NCBI GenBank assembly: GCA_965153455.1
Contig: OZ234502.1
Location: forward strand, 5,311,267 to 5,375,266
Length of the DNA: 64,000 nucleotides
From: Sphagnum compactum
Lineage: Eukaryota > Bryophyta > Sphagnopsida > Sphagnales
Direction: 5' to 3'
Shown here: in pieces, positions 59,587-64,000 of the stretch
How positions within the stretch are numbered: the first letter of the stretch is position 1
Layout: every line of letters begins with the position of its first letter
Position numbers and translations under genes: made by a program
The notes under the pieces: generated by a model
Database searches by the model: none
What the model was told of the DNA's origin: nothing
What the model saw: only the letters and a program-made list of their open reading frames with translations

Positions 59587-62500
59587 GAACGTTGCAAGGT
59601 TTTCTTTTTTTTTTTTAAATCGCCAACCCCTATTTTTACAAAGGAGTTGAAGAACTTGCCCAATTCTCTTTAAAAGATCATTCTTTAGCCTTTGGAAACG
59701 GGGCAAGGTATCAACATTCTAATTTATTTAAGTAAGCCGATTCTCAAAATGTCGATTGTCATAAATTTGACAACATTGGGTTATCTAAGGCAGTGTTCAC
59801 AAAGCAATTATTAGTTTTAAAAGAATTCACAAAAGCATTGTCAAAACATTTTGTTTATGAATCAAAGAAATATTTCAACAATTTTTTAAAAATTTCATCC
59901 TTTTCAAATGCATCTTTTAAAAAAATTTAAATCTCAATATGTCTCAATAAACTCTACTATATAAAAAAGAGATTTACAACTTACCCTTGGATCATTAGGC
60001 TAGTTGTTTTCACAAATATCAATTTTTTTTTAATTGTTAGATTATAAATGACATTTCTTTAGATTATTAGGTATTCTAGCTAAGGAAAAAAAATAAAAAA
60101 TTGTTTCAATCTATGATTCGACAATGCCTCAAATTTGGCAAACAAGGAAACCAATTGTAAGAAACATTGATTCATGTTTTTCCTACCATTGCAAAGGACA
60201 CTTCATGCCTTTCACATCCACTTTATATCATTTGAAAGTTAAGAACTCTTTGTTGATTAACTCTCTTGTTGGTTCATTTGTGCTTGTAGTTTGTTCAAAG
60301 ATATTCAAAATACAATCTTCATCAAGTCCTTGGTCAACAAAACTACTTTTAAACTTTACCAAAGGATGCAAATGCTGATGACATTTCATCAACATCGGTT
60401 ACAAAGACTTTTTATCATAGTTTTCAATGACAATAAATGGAAAAAAAAAACAAGAAAAAATTTAAACCTAAGGTTTAACATTAAGGAAAACATGTTATGG
60501 TTTATTTCAATTTTTTTAACTAAAAAAAATCCTAAATCCTAAAAACTTAATTTTTGATCTTAGAAACTAACAAAGCCAACTCAATAACACATTCGAATTC
60601 TCTTCCATTAAGCTATCAAAAGAGAGCAAACCTTCATTTGCCTCCCTAAATTTCAAACTCATGGATATAACAAAATGTAATGTATCATTAAGCAACCAAT
60701 GCCCACAAAATTGGTTTACATTGCAAGTACTAACAATGGGGGAAACAAAATCCATAATAATATGATAGGTGTGCCATGTTAAAAAAGGTAGCACTCAACC
60801 GATTACATTCATGATTACTTGTTTGTTATAACATGTAACAATAATTTTTCAAAGTTATAATGTTTATTGAAACATGGTTACTTTGTTAATAAACTTGCAA
60901 AACAAGGATAAGATGTTTCCTTGGGTGAATTCCAAAATCAATAGAAGGTATATTCCACTCTTACCTTCCCTTCCCATATGGGTTAGGTTAAGTAATTTTG
61001 TAAATCTCCTTATGTAGATTTGATAAAAAAAATGTTTCAAAATTCTACAAACATTTTCATTTGTCATAACATATTGACATGCTTTTAAAAAAACATGGCC
61101 AAAACATGTTCCTAGGAAACTTTTTTCAAAACTCAATGTTTCACAACTCACAACTAGTTTTAGTGCACTAATCATTGTATTGAGGTCAAACCATACTTCT
61201 CCAATATATATGTCAAACTTTGAATCAAAACATGTTTTCTATTTATGTAGCTTCAAAACATCCAATGGCGATATGGCTTGGCTACCAATCAACTTCCAAA
61301 AAAATAATGACCAAAATAAGCATATCATGGGATCCTTTTGACATCTACAAATCAAAGCTTACAATTGTTGAATTACATTTTGTTAAGGTTGGTATAATTG
61401 ATTAGTTTTTTCAATCAAACACATTAATATTTCTTGCACAAAAACTTCTTTCCAGAAGGAAAATTAATTCTTAGACCAAATATTTAAACCAAAGACTCTC
61501 AACAAAATACATAGAATTTTTTTTTCTCACAATTAAAAGACCAAGGTCTTCAAAAAACTCTTTCTACTACACACCATCATTTTTCAAGAAATGTTTCATA
61601 ACAATTGTTTTGGAAATTAAACCTTTAAACACGTTCAATTTCTTTTAGTTGGTTTCTTTCAACTAATCGATTTTATATGTTCCCTTTCATTGAACTATTC
61701 ACTTCATCCTCAATTTTGTTATTCCATGTACTTTATGAAAGGAAATTAATCATGTTCATATTTGTGTTTTTGGATTTGATGCATTGATTAGATTATATAA
61801 CAAAGGATGTAATGTTACATAATTATGGGTGATAAACATTTACATATTTGTTATCATTCACACAAAAAAAAATGCCTTACCTAAATTTTTTTATGCCATG
61901 AGGTTTCCACAATATTCCTTGAACATGCAATTTTTTTAATTAATCTTAATTATCTCTCTTCATTTTTTGGGTTTATGTTCATTTTAGTTTGAAAATTTTG
62001 ATTATCTTCAAGCCTTTTTTCCATTGCTTGTTCTTCCATAATTATTCATGAGAACGTCACATGTTTCATTCCCATTGATCTTATTTTCATCTTCAAAAGA
62101 CTAACCCATTGCAATTGTCACAAGAAAGTATTACAAGGAAATTAAATAATTAAAAAACTAATTGTCCTAACAAAAAAATACAAAAAATCCCTAAAACATC
62201 AAAATGTAAACAATTAAAAACAATTAAAATGAAAGGGTAATGTTTGAAAACAATTAAAAATTTCATTCATTTTTCCCTCCTTTCATCATGGTGCAAAAAA
62301 ATGTAAGAGTGCAAAATGTAATGTATGTTATATGTTTTCTGCATATAGTCAAAATTTTCATAAATCTTGCACACAAATATAAACAACCATTTGTATTAGT
62401 AAAAAAACTAATAACTACAAACAAAAACACAAACAAACTAAATAAACAATCACACACACATACAAATAAACTAACTAAAGATATAAACTAATACAAGATG

Positions 62501-63039
62501 GCAACAACTTACCAATTAAAGTAGCTCAAAGGCTAAAGTTTTTTTACACACCCTTAAATTCTTCCCAAAACTTGGGAAATGAACCCTTGAATGACAACAA
62601 AAAAAAGGTAGAAGGAAGAGGAGTTTGAAGGCATGGTTGTTAATTGACAATCATTTATTGTCATAGGGTAGTAGTTACTGTCACAAGGTAGTAGTTATCA
62701 TCCTAAGGCAAAATGGGGTGAGTCTCCACTAGAAGGAATTAAGTCCTTTGCAATCAAGAAATCTATCATTACATTTCACAACAACACATCTTGGGTTTTA
62801 TGATTAGTTAATAAAATGACTATTGTTTTTTTAAACTACAATTGTAACTACAAGTTCATGTTAATGATTACGTAGTTGTAAAAAACATTATGGTGCCACA
62901 TGGCATTATCATTTTGCAACTGTAGTCAATATCACGACTTGATGGTTTTTACACAAATATCAAAATTTCAAAAATGTAGTTTTAATCATCCAAAATTAAG
63001 TAATAACAAAATTTCATTCATTCTTGCAATTTTTTTTGA
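59587..63039. other. AT-rich intergenic DNA, no gene seen
   Basis: Very low GC. ORFs up to about 100 codons (for example 60,864-61,175 minus) are Phe/Ile/Lys/Asn-rich and show no domain. No element ends recognised. Confidence 0.55.
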
Positions 63040-63270
63040 TTAAGTGAATTAGGCTAAGTTGATTAGCCTAATTAGGTTAAGCTAGGTTGACTTTTGATTA
63101 AATGAATTAGGTTAAGTTTAATAGCCTAGTTAGGCTAGGTTATGTTGACTTTTGGTTAGGTGAATTAAACTAAGTTGATTAGCCTAGTTAGGTTAGGCTA
63201 TGTTGACTTTTGGCTACGTTGACTTTTGGCTACGTTAACTACATGGACTAAACTAGGTTGACTTTTGGTC
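63040..63270. repeat. ~58-bp tandem repeat, about three and a half copies
   Basis: Units start near 63,040, 63,098 and 63,156 with TTAAGTGAATTAGGCTAAG or variants. They contain TTGATTAGCCTAATTAGGTT and end in GTTGACTTTTGG. A partial fourth segment repeats the GTTGACTTTTGGCTACG end two more times. Confidence 0.88.
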
Positions 63271-64000
63271 ATGTGCAATGACTCATAATGTGTTTATAGA
63301 TTTTTGATACATGCATATCAACCATCCATCAAGGCATCTTTTGTAACACTTAATTGAATAAAACAACTAAGTTGAGATGGCATGCACTTTACACATCATA
63401 CCAAGGTCATCAATGACATGGAATTTCAATATTATGCCAAAATTAAAAAATCCTAATCAATAAGATGATTGGGCTTTGCGACTAAATGGATGAAACGACA
63501 TGGGTTTAACAACTCATGAATGATTAGTTGCATATGTGTTTCCTGATTACAACATAGTCACAAGCCCAATTGTAAAACCCGAGATGTGTTGTTGTGTTTC
63601 TTAAATGATTATATGTATGACTTTAGTCATAAACTATTTCAATGAATCCTATGTGTCAAAAACTATAGTCATATATTAATGGGCATGTGATTAGTAGACA
63701 ATGAAGTGCTAACAAGATGGTGGGTGTTAGTTTCATCATTTTTATTTCATTTATATGGCATCCATGACTAATGACAAAGTGATATGGATGTCCAATTGTC
63801 ATTACAATGATTAAAAAATGATTACAAATCATTTGATATGAACATAAACAAACCTACCTTCCACCTACCTATTTACCTAGCCCTTGAAAAGTCATTTATG
63901 TCTTACTACAAATTGCGTGTAAAACAAATAGGGTGCAATTTATTGAAAAAAAAAATTAAAATTTATCTAAATGTGAATAAGGTGTTGATAATTCATTCTG
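63271..64000. other. AT-rich intergenic DNA, no gene seen
   Basis: Contains CAAGCCCAATTGTAAAACCC at 63,561-63,580, shared with 34,195-34,214. No ORF of note; the window ends in intergenic DNA. Confidence 0.55.

Overview
The window reads as nuclear DNA of a land plant. Its genes are spliced and encode plant-type proteins. The intergenic DNA is very AT-rich, and a short interstitial run of the plant telomere unit (CCCTAAA) is present. Introns are mostly 80 to 450 bp and intergenic gaps are several kb. This compactness suggests a bryophyte-like or other seedless plant, but that is inference and I do not name a species.

The genes I can support, left to right, are:
(1) a small Sel1-repeat-like protein, minus strand, about 3.2-4.5 kb;
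(2) a full-length FURRY/MOR2-PAG1 cell-morphogenesis protein, minus strand, 15.5-26.5 kb. I can place 21 coding exons that stay in phase through all splice junctions and give about 2,257 residues;
(3) a thioredoxin-fold protein, plus strand, 40.0-41.4 kb, first coding exon not found;
(4) a membrane RING-H2 E3 ligase, minus strand, 43.6-45.8 kb, five exons, about 394 residues;
(5) a glutamate decarboxylase, minus strand, 51.6-55.0 kb, seven exons, about 520 residues.
A short coding-like ORF broken by one TAG lies at 39.56-39.75 kb. The genes have no obvious shared pathway, and no operon logic applies.

Mobile DNA is plentiful. A structurally complete but disabled hAT DNA transposon lies at 28,147-30,733. 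It has 21-bp terminal inverted repeats with one mismatch and a perfect 8-bp target duplication. Its coding DNA is GC- and CpG-rich, unlike its surroundings. A 673-bp non-autonomous hAT-like element lies at 58,906-59,578, with an imperfect 8-bp duplication. A decayed Ty1/copia pol fragment lies at 11.4-12.5 kb, minus strand.

The remaining intergenic DNA is AT-rich and full of tandem and dispersed repeats. The main ones are four 53-bp units at 1.6 kb; about eleven degenerate units at 9.36-10.43 kb carrying splice-donor-like motifs; an array at 27.7-28.1 kb next to the hAT insertion; a 97-bp repeat at 33.7 kb; a 77-bp repeat at 38.8 kb; GGTTCCG-rich repeats upstream of the E3 gene; a 91-nt hairpin at 47.3 kb; an inverted duplication with a G22 tract at 57 kb; and a 58-bp repeat at 63.0 kb. 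The long stretches at 5.6-9.3, 30.7-38.8 and 59.6-64 kb hold no gene I can recognise.
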